From NCBI RefSeq assembly GCF_001704275.1, contig NZ_CP011533.1:1302001-1366000 (forward strand): DNA of 64,000 nucleotides, written 5' to 3'. How positions within the stretch are numbered: the first letter of the stretch is position 1; each line of letters opens with the position of its first letter. The notes under the pieces are model-generated. The model did no database searches, had not been told where the DNA came from, and saw nothing but the letters and a program-made list of their open reading frames with translations. A program made the translations under genes and the position numbers. Source of the stretch: Streptomyces noursei ATCC 11455 (lineage in GTDB: Bacteria > Actinomycetota > Actinomycetes > Streptomycetales > Streptomycetaceae). Below are positions 18,061 through 26,426 of the stretch, piece by piece.

Positions 18061-18723
18061 TCAGAGGCTGCGGGCGGTGATGTCGCCGTGGGAGGTGGTG
18101 GCGCGGATGTCGAGGTCGGCGGTGCCGTCGTTCTTGAGTGCGTTGCTGATGCGGCCGTGGGCGGTGTGGGCGTCCAGGGCGGCCGAGACGCCGCTGGCGG
18201 CACCGATCGTGATGTCGCCGGACTGGGTGTGGAGCGCGACCTTGCCGCCGGTGGCCTCGGTGATGCGGATGTCGCCCCGTGCGGTGCTGATCTCCGCGGG
18301 CCCGCCCAGCCGGCCGACCTCGACATCGCCGTCGACCGCGGTGAGGCGCAGGCCGGCGGTCTCGTCCAACGTGATCTGGCGGTAGGCGCCTTCGAAGACG
18401 ACGTCGCCGAGCCGGCCCAGGGTCCGCAGTTCGGCACTGGCGGTCTTGGCCTCAACTCGGGAACCGGCGGGCAGCTTGACCGTCACCTCGACCGATCCCG
18501 AAGGGCCGAAGTACTGGTCCTGCGCCGACGACACGATCCGCAGGACCCCCTCGACATACTCGACCGAGGTCTGCTCCGCCGCCTTCACGTCCCGGCCCTT
18601 CGAGGCGTTGACGGGCCGGACCTCGACCACGGTGTCGGCCCGCTCCGCGGCGATGAACTGGACGCGCCCGGCGGGGATGTTCAGGACGGCGGAGATCGGG
18701 GTGGGGGTGTCGAACTTCTGCAT
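18061..18723 (-). CDS. DUF4097-family beta-strand repeat protein
   Basis: A 220-residue protein built of short repeating beta strands typical of DUF4097 (bactofilin/adhesin-like beta helix): LRLTAVDGDVEVGRLGG, ISTARGDIRITEATGG, LHTQSGDITIGAAS, DAHTAHGRISNAL, ATTSHGDITARSL. Each repeat has a central G-D-I/V. No signal peptide or membrane helix is present. ATG 18723 is supported by AAGGGAG upstream. The biological role of the family is unknown. It is probably co-transcribed with the downstream serine hydrolase. A perfect CGTTGCAACG decamer at 18851-18860 lies in its upstream region. Confidence 0.85.
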   Translation of the reverse strand: MQKFDTPTPISAVLNIPAGRVQFIAAERADTVVEVRPVNASKGRDVKAAEQTSVEYVEGVLRIVSSAQDQYFGPSGSVEVTVKLPAGSRVEAKTASAELRTLGRLGDVVFEGAYRQITLDETAGLRLTAVDGDVEVGRLGGPAEISTARGDIRITEATGGKVALHTQSGDITIGAASGVSAALDAHTAHGRISNALKNDGTADLDIRATTSHGDITARSL

Positions 18724-19138
18724 GGTGCGCTCCCTTTTGCGTTTACGGTCCGGCTGTTTCCGAACGATGGAAACGCTACGTTGCTTTCCGCGCCCCGGCA
18801 ACGAGTTCTTTGCGTGAAATGGACATCGCTGCAGGTGGATTGATGGAAATCGTTGCAACGCCCTCTCGGCTAACGCAATGACCAAGTGGCCGATCATTGC
18901 AATGAATTGAAGGTGAACGCTATGGCGGGGGCGTCAAGGAACACCGAGCAGCGCCATGGTGCAGCGGATGCGGGCGTCTGTGCGACATAGAGCGGCGCGG
19001 CTACCGACGTCGGCCACTTCCACTGATGCGGCGGTAACGGAGGGGCCCGCCTCGCCTGGTGGGATCCAGTGGGCAGCGCGCTCTCGGCATCGGGGCTGGC
19101 GTGGCGTACAGAGCGACGCCGGTTGGGCTCCGCCACTA

Positions 19139-19377
19139 GGCACAGTCGACGTGTTCACGGGCTGCGGTGTCGTAGGACTCGTCGTGGTCGAGAGCGCGCA
19201 AGTAGGTAGGGAAGGGCGGTACTTTTCGGCGCTGGCAGCGAAGTTGTCGGGCTCGACGACGGCCCGTGTGACATGGCTGAGCATCCGCAACACCTCGGTG
19301 AGGACCGCTGCCTCACACCACGCTCCGCAGGCCGTTGACGGGAAGGCCCCCACCCACTCGACCGAGGCGTCGGGCAA
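19139..19377 (-). pseudogene. Frameshifted relic of an unidentified gene
   Basis: On the minus strand one frame reads VLTEVLRMLSHVTRAVVEP and DNFAASAEKYRP. At about 19210 the sense continues in another frame as PTYLRALDHDESYDTAARE and HVDCA followed by a stop at 19139-19141. Both halves have coding-like codon use and join smoothly with one indel. I do not recognise the family. The rest of the 18724-19549 gap shows no gene. It carries the DUF4097 promoter side and terminator-like hairpins at its far end. Confidence 0.4.
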
Positions 19378-19499
19378 GCTGGGAGGAAGTGCGTCGCTAT
19401 CGCCCCTCGTCAGTCCAGATGGTCGGCTCCGAGTTCCCTCCGCATAGCGGCGTGTGTGGAGGAGTAATCGTCAAGACCTGTGGATCGGCAGTTACCGTA

Positions 19500-19561
19500 G
19501 GGAACGGTTGTTTCCGATTTCTTGCGCACAAGGTGCGCGTGATGTTTCATCACCCGTTCCC
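19500..19561. terminator. Nested hairpins downstream of the GlxA-type regulator
   Basis: GGGAACGG (19500-19507) pairs with CCGTTCCC (19554-19561). Inside lie GCGCAC-AAG-GTGCGC (19524-19538) and GATG-TTT-CATC (19541-19551). The set overlaps the regulator's stop codon at 19550. Confidence 0.45.
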
Positions 19562-20644
19562 TCCCCCACCGTCGCTTTCGATCACACACGCGGCTGGCGG
19601 TCGCCGTCGGCGGACCGGTCCCACGACGGCTCCGGCGGAGTCGGCCGGCTGAAGGGGCGGGCTCTCGGGGAGGCCGCGGTCGGCGGGTGCACGGTCGGCG
19701 AACGTTTGGCGGTAGGCGGAGGGAGACACGCCGAGGGCGTGTCTGAGGTGTTCGCGCAGGGATCGGGGAGATCCGAAGCCGGTGGCCGCCGCGATGTGGT
19801 CGATGGTCAGGTTGGTGGTCTCCAGCAGAGCGCGGGCGCGGTCGACGCGTTGCAGGGTGATCCATTGTCCGGGTGTCGTGCCGGTCTCCATGCGGAACCG
19901 TCGGTTGAAGGTACGAACGCTCATGCCGGCGCGCCGGGCGAGTTCACCCAGCGCCAGGGGCCGGTGGAGCTGGGTGAGTGCCCACGCGCGCGCAGCGGCG
20001 GTGGAGGCGTCGTCATCGGCGGGGACGACAGCTTGGACGTACTGGGCCTGGCCGCCCTCACGCCAGGGCGGCACGACGCAGGCGCGGGCCACGTCGTTGG
20101 CGACGGACGCGCCGTGATCGCGGCGTACGAGGTGAAGGCAGAGGTCGATGCCTGCGGCGACTCCGGCGGAGGTGAGCACGTCACCGTCATCGACGAAGAG
20201 CACATCGCGGTCGAGCCGGACGTCGGGGAACGAGACGCGGAAGTCCTCGGCTTCTCGCCAGTGCGTGGTGGCCGGGCGGCCGTCGAGCAGACCCGCGGCG
20301 GCGAGAGCGAAGGCCGCGGCGCACAGGGCCACGACCCGCGTACCCGGGCGCAAACCGGTGAGTACGGGGAGCACCTCGGCGGGGACCCCGTCGCGCCCCC
20401 CATCACGCATGGCGAGGGTGGGAGCGACCACGACGGTGTCCGCGTCCCGCAGGATCTCGGCGCCGTGTTCGACAGCGATCGAGAAACCCGCGTCGCTGGT
20501 CACGGGCCGGGCGCCGAGCGAGCACACCCGCACCTCGTACAGCGGAGAGCCGTCCGGGGCGTTGGCCGCGCCCAGGACACGGGTCGGGATGACGAGTTCA
20601 AACGCGCGTACGCCGTCAAGTGCGAGAACGGCCACCTTGTGCAT
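19550..20644 (-). CDS. GlxA-type AraC-family transcriptional regulator (DJ-1/PfpI plus AraC HTH)
   Basis: A 364-residue regulator. Residues 1-170 form a DJ-1/PfpI class I glutamine-amidotransferase-like domain (MHKVAVLALDGVRAFELVIP, VVALCAAAFALAAAGLLDGR) used as an effector-sensing module. Residues about 215-320 are the AraC double helix-turn-helix (LGELARRAGMSVRTFNRRF, IDHIAAATGFGSPRSLREHLR, GVSPSAYRQ). A Pro/Arg-rich tail follows. ATG 20644 has AGGA nine bases upstream. A TTG at 20662 is an alternative. The start codon sits inside a perfect inverted repeat. It is divergent from the dead lipocalin-like gene at 20767, its probable former target. Confidence 0.88.
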   Translation of the reverse strand: MHKVAVLALDGVRAFELVIPTRVLGAANAPDGSPLYEVRVCSLGARPVTSDAGFSIAVEHGAEILRDADTVVVAPTLAMRDGGRDGVPAEVLPVLTGLRPGTRVVALCAAAFALAAAGLLDGRPATTHWREAEDFRVSFPDVRLDRDVLFVDDGDVLTSAGVAAGIDLCLHLVRRDHGASVANDVARACVVPPWREGGQAQYVQAVVPADDDASTAAARAWALTQLHRPLALGELARRAGMSVRTFNRRFRMETGTTPGQWITLQRVDRARALLETTNLTIDHIAAATGFGSPRSLREHLRHALGVSPSAYRQTFADRAPADRGLPESPPLQPADSAGAVVGPVRRRRPPAACVIESDGGGGNG

Positions 20645-20668
20645 GGCCAGATCCTGCCACAAGGTGGC
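20631..20668. promoter_or_regulatory. Inverted repeat enclosing the regulator's start codon
   Basis: GCCACCTTGT (20631-20640) and ACAAGGTGGC (20659-20668) are exact complements with an 18-base spacer that contains ATG 20644 and its ribosome site. It may be an autoregulatory operator or an mRNA stem hiding the start. Confidence 0.5.
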
Positions 20669-20766
20669 ATCCGCGCCACTGTCGAGGTGAGACGGGCCGG
20701 CGGAGCATGGAGATCACGGGCAGAACAGAACGTGTCCGTTGTTCCTCCTCGGAAAGGCCACATGGC

Positions 20767-21197
20767 ATGCACTCCGGCAACGCCCAGCACCTTGTCGGTT
20801 CCTGGCGGCTCGTCTCCTACCGGCTCACCGGCTCCGACGCCGCGTACCCGTTGGGCAGGGACGCGCACGGACTGATCATCTAGACCGACGACGGCTGCAT
20901 GTCCGTTCGGATCAGCGCCCCGGGCCGGTCTGCGTACACCGACGGCGAAGTGCACGGTGGCACCGGCGCCGAGCAGGCCGAGGCGGCACGCGGCTACCTC
21001 GCTTACGCGGGCACCTACACCGTCACCGACGACATCGTCGAGCACCACGTCGAGCACAGTCTCTTCCCGAACTGGGACGACACCGTCCTGCCCCGCACGC
21101 CACCCTGGACGAGAACCACCGGCTCCACCTGGAACTCGTCAAGCCGGTCATCATTGACGGGCAAGAGCGCGGCGGTTTCCTGACCTGGGAACGCTGA
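20767..21197 (+). pseudogene. Lipocalin-like (Lipocalin_5) gene broken by an amber codon and a frameshift
   Basis: From ATG 20767 the frame reads MHSGNAQHLVGSWRLVSYRL and then PLGRDAHGLII, and hits TAG at 20881-20883. It continues after it as TDDGCMSVRISAPGRSAYTD, GGYLAYAG-like and HHVEHSLFPNWDD. This is a textbook Lipocalin_5 small protein in which the TAG probably replaces a Tyr codon. Near 21090 the sense moves to another frame, which reads HATLDENHRLHLELVKP and ends LTWER at 21197. With two lesions it cannot make full-length product. It is divergent from the GlxA-type regulator. Confidence 0.85.
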
Positions 21198-21436
21198 GCC
21201 ACCCGGGAACCTCGGAGCTGGGGCCCGTCCGATGAATCATGTCCGAGGTGTGGCGCGCCCTCGCGCACTTGGACAACCGCCACCGCGCGCTCACAGTCGA
21301 TCTGGCCCAGAAGCGACCCCACGGGCCCTCGGGAATGGATCACGGCATTCCGTGGCTGTCCTGCATGGATCACCATCGAGCTGGCGACTGCCGCCGCTCG
21401 GCTACACACAAGCAGTTTTGAAGGAGTGTCAGCACC

Positions 21437-21847
21437 ATGTCCGTTACACCGCCCGCCGCTGAGCGTGTACGCGTCTCCGCGGAGCCCGACTGGTACGAGT
21501 CGGCCGGCATATCGCTCGGCATCCGCGTCGGGAATCTGGTCTTCACCTCGGGCCAGGCCCCGATCGACGCCCAGGGGGCGACGGTCGGCGCCGGGGACTT
21601 CGAGGCGCAGGCCCGCCAGGCGCTCGCGAACCTGTCGACGGTATTGACGAACGCGGGCTCCAGCCTCGCCGACGTGGTCAAGGCGACCGTGTTCGTCACC
21701 GACATTGCACGGCAGGACATCTTCGCCAAGCTGCGCGCGGAACATTTCCCCAACGAGCCCCACCTCGCGGAGTCGTTCGTGGAGGTCTCCTCACTCGCCG
21801 ACCCCGAGTGGATGATCGAGATTGAAGCCATCGGGCTCGTCCGGTAG
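21437..21847 (+). CDS. RidA/YjgF/Rid-family protein
   Basis: A 136-residue member of the YjgF/YER057c/UK114 superfamily. RidA proper hydrolyses reactive enamine/imine intermediates from PLP enzymes; other subgroups have different substrates. Typical segments are GNLVFTSGQAPIDAQG, the QALANLSTVLTNAGSSLADVVKATVFV helix-strand, and AESFVEVSSLADPEWMIEIEAIG. The last carries Ser/Ala variation where RidA proper has the catalytic Arg in a V-A-R-L motif, so it may not be a true RidA. AAGGAG precedes the ATG. It stands alone between a dead lipocalin gene and an orphan dyad. Confidence 0.88.
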   Translation: MSVTPPAAERVRVSAEPDWYESAGISLGIRVGNLVFTSGQAPIDAQGATVGAGDFEAQARQALANLSTVLTNAGSSLADVVKATVFVTDIARQDIFAKLRAEHFPNEPHLAESFVEVSSLADPEWMIEIEAIGLVR

Positions 21848-21906
21848 GTCTGTTGTCGGACGCGTGCCTCACGCGACTTCTTTCGGTTCCGCGAGGAGTC
21901 GTCGAA

Positions 21907-21940
21907 CCTCAACCTTGTACGGGTCCGTACTAGGTTGAGG
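21907..21940. promoter_or_regulatory. MerR-operator-like dyad without an adjacent intact target
   Basis: CCTCAACC (21907-21914) is complementary to GGTTGAGG (21933-21940). Between them TGTACGG and CCGTAC form an inner dyad, giving the spaced symmetric layout typical of MerR-family promoters. The 150 bases that follow contain no intact gene on the plus strand. Confidence 0.45.
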
Positions 21941-22087
21941 GGCCTCCCCCGGCCGGCAACCCGTCAACAACCCGGCGTGACCTGCGCGAGCGTCAACTAC
22001 CCGCCCTTGGTCATGGCCCCGATGTTCGGGCACCGGCTCCGCGCTCGTGTCCGAACATCCCTGCCCATAGGGAAACCCACGTACCGC

Positions 22088-22720
22088 TCAGTCACGCCCG
22101 GCTTCCGTCGTGCAAGCCACCGTCGCGCGTTGCGGGGCACCCTTCCCCTCCGGTACCCCATGCGCCAGGACCAACTTGAGCAGGAGCACGACAGGGAGCC
22201 AGTTCAGACCGGCCGGGCCGGGCAGGAGCGGAGAGACCATCGCACCGGCCACGACGGTGGCCAGGGCGATCGGCCGCTGTAGCCGTTCGGGCGCGGCCTC
22301 GACGGCGACGGCTCCGGCGAGGGCCCAGCCGTACCAGATCATCCCCCACCACCAACTGCCGCCCGGGAAGAGGAAGCCGACGAGGATCGGCTGGATGCGG
22401 AGCCCGGTGAATCCCACCGGATGATGGACGAAGCGGATGCGCTTCGGGGTGCGCGCGGGCAGCGGCGAGTGGTAGAAGCTCTTCGCGGTGCCGAGCCCGT
22501 CGGCCACCACTCCTCCGACCAGGTCCCACACCAGCGAAACGGCGAGCAGCCACTGCCACCAGGCCCAGCCCGCATGGCGGTTGGCCACGGCAAGGGCCAG
22601 CGTGCCGAGCGCTGCCGTCCCGTGGGCCAGGAGCTTCTCCGCAGGTGTGGCACCGGCGCCGAACAGCCAGTCACGCCGATGGACTTCCATCATTCCTCCG
22701 TGGTCCGGCTCTTCGGGCAT
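22088..22720 (-). CDS. Polytopic membrane protein, unknown function
   Basis: A 210-residue protein with about five hydrophobic segments (ALGTLALAV, WLLAVSLVWDLVGGVV, ILVGFLFPGG, MIWYGWALAGAV, LNWLPVVLLLKLVL). Two histidine-containing loops are present (SFYHSPLPARTPKRI and FVHHPVGFTGL). ATG 22720 overlaps the upstream frame's stop as TGATG, implying translational coupling to the truncated gene at 22720-22953. A second candidate, ATG 22690/22693, sits right behind GGAGG. I do not recognise the family. Confidence 0.6.
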   Translation of the reverse strand: MPEEPDHGGMMEVHRRDWLFGAGATPAEKLLAHGTAALGTLALAVANRHAGWAWWQWLLAVSLVWDLVGGVVADGLGTAKSFYHSPLPARTPKRIRFVHHPVGFTGLRIQPILVGFLFPGGSWWWGMIWYGWALAGAVAVEAAPERLQRPIALATVVAGAMVSPLLPGPAGLNWLPVVLLLKLVLAHGVPEGKGAPQRATVACTTEAGRD

Positions 22721-22953
22721 CACACGCATGCGGAGTCGCCGGACGGCGTCCGCTCCCCGACCGGGGCCTCGTACTTGCGCGCGCCCGGGAGGACATGGCG
22801 GACGCTGAGGACGGTGACCAGGGCGATGGCACCGCCGACCACGGGCACCGCCCCCTCCCCGGCCACCGAGAGCGCGAGGCCGACCAGACCGAGTACCGGG
22901 CTTGCCCGGCGGGCGGCGGGCGCCTGGGGTTGGCAGGGTGGGGGTATGACCAA
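22720..22953 (-). pseudogene. 5'-truncated small membrane-protein gene, coupled to the next gene
   Basis: The 3' part is clearly coding: LGLVGLALSVAGEGAVPVV and ALVTVLSVRHVLPGARK, then a stop in TGATG overlap with the following gene. Upstream of about 22915 the codons become Pro/Gln-rich (IPPPCQPQAPAARR). There is no credible start, only a TTG at 22953 that collides with the start of the plus-strand gene at 22946. The 5' end appears to have been lost at that junction. Confidence 0.55.
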
Positions 22954-24022
22954 GCCTGTGTTCCGGATCGTGGTGCATCCGCCGGCTCCGATGGGTGGTC
23001 GCCGTGTGTATGTCGACGCCGAGCGACTCGGCGTCGCCTACGACGTGGCCGGCCAGGTACCTGCGATGTCAGTGGCAGCTGCCAGGATGATGCTCATGAC
23101 GATCAAGGACATAGCCCGGCATGACGTGAGCGAGCAGCGGATCGAACGGGCACTGGAGGACATCTGGGGGCGGTCCTTCAGCCGATGGCACACGATGCAA
23201 TACGACTGCTACTCCGATGAGGAGCTGCAGGCGATGCGCGACGATCTCCTCGACCACATAGCCGCCTGCACGGTCGCGGACCCCGAGCCCGGCACCGCCC
23301 CGTCACGCATCGTCCTGCGCACTGCGGCCGAGTGCGCCCTTGGGCTCCTGGACCTGGGCTGCTACCCCAACGGCGACCAGGAGATCTCCTTCACCCTCAT
23401 CGACGAGAAGCTCAGCAGCGAAGACACGGACTTCGAAGCCGTTGTGGAGCAGGCGGCCACCGCGAGGACCTGGCTGTCCGCGTTCGCCCTGTCCGTGATC
23501 AGCGGCATGGTCTGGGAACGGGACTTGGTCATCGGGCTGCTGCTGCGTAGCGACATTGCGCCTGACATTCGCAACGGCGTGCCGCACTCGAAGCTGGAAT
23601 CGAAGTCGGACCCGGGTGAGCTGGCGGAAATGGACGCCTTGTGCGGCTACCTCGCCCGGGCCGAAGGGCATCTGCCCCGGCACTGGCCGTCGGTAGCGCT
23701 GTGCAAGCCGACTGCCGGCGAGCGCGCCGACGCAAAGCGGCAGCTGGACATGCTCGATACGTTGACGCCGGATCAGCGCCTCCTGCGCGTTCTCCTGGAG
23801 GACGACCAGCCGGCCTTCGAGCAGGCCCTGGAGCAACGTCTTGTCCAGCACCGGGAGAGCACACCCTCCGATGCGGCACCCCGCAGCCTCCTGCCGCACA
23901 AAACCATCGCCCTGGCTGCACTGGCAGTCCAAGTACACGGCTGGGACTTGCGCATCCAGTCTGCCTACCTGCCCCAGGCGATGCTGAGTGCCCCTGACGG
24001 CGCGCCGTCGGTCAGTGGCTGA
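22946..24022 (+). CDS. Imm49-family immunity protein with a foreign N-terminal segment
   Basis: A 358-residue frame. Residues from about 50 onward match the Imm49 immunity family as found in Streptomyces: VSEQRIERALEDIWGRS, AAECALGLLDLGCYPNGDQE, LISGMVWERD-like, a LTPDQRLLRVLLEDDQPAFE helix, and the LAALAVQVHGWDL ending. Imm49 proteins neutralise polymorphic toxins in the cytosol. Residues 1-38 (RIVVHPPAPMGGRRVYVDA, LGVAYDVAG) instead look like the start of a separate small actinobacterial protein. The original Imm49 start is probably ATG 23066 or 23096. No toxin gene is nearby. Codon use is slightly less GC-biased than the flanks. Confidence 0.75.
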   Translation: MTKPVFRIVVHPPAPMGGRRVYVDAERLGVAYDVAGQVPAMSVAAARMMLMTIKDIARHDVSEQRIERALEDIWGRSFSRWHTMQYDCYSDEELQAMRDDLLDHIAACTVADPEPGTAPSRIVLRTAAECALGLLDLGCYPNGDQEISFTLIDEKLSSEDTDFEAVVEQAATARTWLSAFALSVISGMVWERDLVIGLLLRSDIAPDIRNGVPHSKLESKSDPGELAEMDALCGYLARAEGHLPRHWPSVALCKPTAGERADAKRQLDMLDTLTPDQRLLRVLLEDDQPAFEQALEQRLVQHRESTPSDAAPRSLLPHKTIALAALAVQVHGWDLRIQSAYLPQAMLSAPDGAPSVSG

Positions 24023-24115
24023 ACCGGCGCCCTCTGACCGGAGGCCGGGGGGGAGGTGCCGGACAGGCCCTGAGAGCTCCTGACGCAACGTGGGTTGCAG
24101 GGGGCGCCTCCGGCG

Positions 24116-25513
24116 TCACGCCACCTTCGGCGCCGCCCGCATCCCGATGTAGCAGCACTCCGTGCCGTCGGCGAGCGTCGAGAACACCACCGGCATGTAG
24201 CCCTCGCTGAACGACGGGCCTGCGCCCGTCCCCGCGAAGACGGATTCCGTCACGGCGTACAGGTCCACGTCCAGGGGCGGTGAGAAGTTCTTCATGCCGT
24301 CCACGAACTCGTAGACCAGGTGGGGGGCGCCCTGGCGCTCGGTGACGGTGATGACGACACCGGCGCGCTTGTAGGTCCCGACGTAGCGTGAGAAGTCCAC
24401 TGCCGGTGCGTGCGCGGGTGGTTCGAAGGCGTCCGGCATCCGTACGCCCGCCAGGTCGTCGAGCAGTTCGCGGAAGAGGGCCGCGTAGAGTTCGCGCGCG
24501 CCGCCGCCGTTGGTGAGCAGTGCGACGGCCACGCCTGCGTGCGGGACCACGCGGAGGTAGCCGTACTGGCCGATGGCGGCGCCGTCGTGGCCGTACCCTG
24601 CGATGCCGTCCCAGTCGTAGAGGGTCCAGCCAAGACCCCAACCGTCCGCGCTGACCGTCCACTTGTCGGGTACGTCGGCCACGCGGCGCTGCATCAGCTC
24701 GACGGTCTCGGCGCGAAGCAGCCGGGTCCCGTCGGGGGCCGTGCCGCCGTCGAGGTGCATCTTGGCCAGGCGTGCCACGTCGCCTGCGGAGACCAGGACC
24801 CTGCCGTACGGGCCTGCCGAGCGCGGCATCAGGTCCCAGGCGGGGGCCGGGTCCGGGTACTGGCCCGGCTCGCCGAGGTGGCTCATCGCGACGCGGTAGG
24901 CGAGGGACTCCTCGGGCAGCGTCATGGAGCGTTGGAGGCCGAGCGGGGTGAAGAGGCGATCCTTGAGGGCCTCGTCCCAGGTCTGGCCCGTCAGGACTTC
25001 GATGATGCGGCCCAGGACGTTGTAGCCGATGCCGCTGTAGGAGACGGCGGTGCCGGGGCGGCAGTCCAGGGCGACGTCCTTGGCGGCCTCGACGTACCGG
25101 GCCAGACAGTCGTCGCCGCGCCCGGCGTCGTAGGTGAAGTCACAGGTCAACCCGCTGGTGTGGGAGAGGAGTTGGCGGGTGGTGATGGTCCGCGTGGCCT
25201 CCTCGTCGGCCGTCCCGAACTCGGGGACGATGTCCTTCACCGGCGTGTCCAGGTCCAGTTGACCCGAGTCGACGAGGCGCATGATCAGCGTCGAGGTGTA
25301 GACCTTGGCTATCGAACCGGACTGGAACACCGAGTCCGTCGTCACCTCCACCCCGGTCCCTCGGTGCAGCACACCGCTCGCCAGCTCGTGGACCTCCCCG
25401 TCGACAAGCACCGCCAGCGCGGCCCCCGGCACGTGGTGGGCGGCACGCAGCTCGTCGAACCGGGCCTGCCAGTGCGCGAGGTCGAGGCTGCGGTTGAACT
25501 TCTTCTCCGACAT
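24116..25513 (-). CDS. Beta-lactamase-fold serine hydrolase with C-terminal DUF domain
   Basis: A 465-residue cytoplasmic-looking protein. The catalytic SxxK is S67-I-A-K70 (FQSGSIAKVY), the tyrosine motif is in AVSYSGIGYNVLG, and HDGAAIGQYG in the C-terminal half takes the KTG place. Residues after about 340 form a lipocalin-like beta domain (FSRYVGTYKRAGVVITVTER) often attached to such hydrolases. GGAGGAG precedes ATG 25513. The gene is divergent from a TetR regulator, with repeated TGTACGC sites between them, so it is very likely that regulator's target. Confidence 0.87.
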   Translation of the reverse strand: MSEKKFNRSLDLAHWQARFDELRAAHHVPGAALAVLVDGEVHELASGVLHRGTGVEVTTDSVFQSGSIAKVYTSTLIMRLVDSGQLDLDTPVKDIVPEFGTADEEATRTITTRQLLSHTSGLTCDFTYDAGRGDDCLARYVEAAKDVALDCRPGTAVSYSGIGYNVLGRIIEVLTGQTWDEALKDRLFTPLGLQRSMTLPEESLAYRVAMSHLGEPGQYPDPAPAWDLMPRSAGPYGRVLVSAGDVARLAKMHLDGGTAPDGTRLLRAETVELMQRRVADVPDKWTVSADGWGLGWTLYDWDGIAGYGHDGAAIGQYGYLRVVPHAGVAVALLTNGGGARELYAALFRELLDDLAGVRMPDAFEPPAHAPAVDFSRYVGTYKRAGVVITVTERQGAPHLVYEFVDGMKNFSPPLDVDLYAVTESVFAGTGAGPSFSEGYMPVVFSTLADGTECCYIGMRAAPKVA

Positions 25514-25532
25514 GGGACTCCTCCAGTGCGAT

Positions 25533-25627
25533 GCGTACACCGTTCCCGCAGTGGCGTACACCGTTCTCTCGATGCGCACACTGTACGCATGGGGGGTCGA
25601 CGTACGCAAGATGCGCACGTCGTGCGC
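25533..25627. promoter_or_regulatory. Repeated TetR-operator candidates in a divergent promoter
   Basis: GCGTACACCGTTC occurs at 25533-25545 and 25554-25566, an inverted core TGTACGC at 25582-25588 and CGTACGC at 25601-25607. A 15-base palindrome GCGCACG-T-CGTGCGC lies at 25613-25627. The cluster fills the 165-base divergent gap. Confidence 0.6.
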
Positions 25628-25678
25628 TACCTTGACGGGGCGCCGGACGCATCGGCGCCGGACACACCAGGAGGCCCC

Positions 25679-26389
25679 ATGCCCGCCGACGAGAAACCGA
25701 TCGCCTCGGTCTGGACCCGCCCACGCCGCGGGCGCGAGCAGCTCAGCCGCGAGCAGATCGTCACGCAGGCCGTTCAACTCCTCGACGCGGACGGCCTGGA
25801 GTCCCTCAGCATGCGCAAGCTCGGCACCCGACTCGACGCGGGCGCCACCTCGCTCTACCGCCACGTGGCCAACAAGGACGAACTCATCGAGCTGGTCGTC
25901 GACGAGGTCTACGGCGAGCTCGAAATCCCTGCCGCGGACACTGCGGACGCCGCGGACTGGCGGACCCCTGCCGCCCGCAGCGCCTACAGCCTGCGGGCGA
26001 TGATCCTCCGCCACCCCTGGGTCGCCTCCGTACTCGGCCAGGTCGGCCTCATCCACCTCGGCCCGAACGTGACGAAGATGTCGGAGCGCATGGCCGCCGT
26101 GTACAGGGCGGCCGGTTTCCCCTCGGACGAGACCGGACACGCCATGAAAACGGTCATCTCGTACGTCATCGGAATGGCGACCAGCGAGGCCGCGTACCTG
26201 TCACTGATCGCCCGAAGCGGCAAAAGCGAGCGAGAGTTCACCGAAAGCCTGCACTCCGGCGACGAGCAGCATCAGCAGACAGAGGACCCCGAAAAGGCCC
26301 GCGACGACACGTTCGACTACGGACTCCGACGCGTACTCGACGGCCTGCAGGCGCGGCTCGGCGAGATCCCCGGCAACACCGCCCAATGA
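25679..26389 (+). CDS. TetR-family regulator with TetR_C (drug-type) C-terminal domain
   Basis: A 236-residue repressor. The N-terminal helix-turn-helix (LSREQIVTQAVQLLDADGLE, SMRKLGTRLDAGATSLYRHV, NKDELIELVVDEV) is the TetA-repressor type, in which the recognition helix is preceded by a 20-residue basic arm (TRPRRGREQ). The C-terminal domain continues with HPWVASVLGQ and FDYGLRRVLDGL, typical of PF02909. AGGAGG lies five bases before ATG 25679. It is divergent from the beta-lactamase-fold hydrolase and probably controls both. Confidence 0.9.
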   Translation: MPADEKPIASVWTRPRRGREQLSREQIVTQAVQLLDADGLESLSMRKLGTRLDAGATSLYRHVANKDELIELVVDEVYGELEIPAADTADAADWRTPAARSAYSLRAMILRHPWVASVLGQVGLIHLGPNVTKMSERMAAVYRAAGFPSDETGHAMKTVISYVIGMATSEAAYLSLIARSGKSEREFTESLHSGDEQHQQTEDPEKARDDTFDYGLRRVLDGLQARLGEIPGNTAQ

Positions 26390-26426
26390 TTCAGACGGTG
26401 GGCTGAGCCACGATCTTCGAACCGGG

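Noticed and set aside
20500..21057. A minus-strand coding frame across the lipocalin-like pseudogene
   Set aside because: The plus strand matches a known small protein family in two frames. The minus frame is composition-driven.
21198..21436. A gene between the lipocalin-like relic and the RidA-family gene
   Set aside because: Frames here are short, His/Arg-rich and lack ribosome sites. Nothing recognisable is present.
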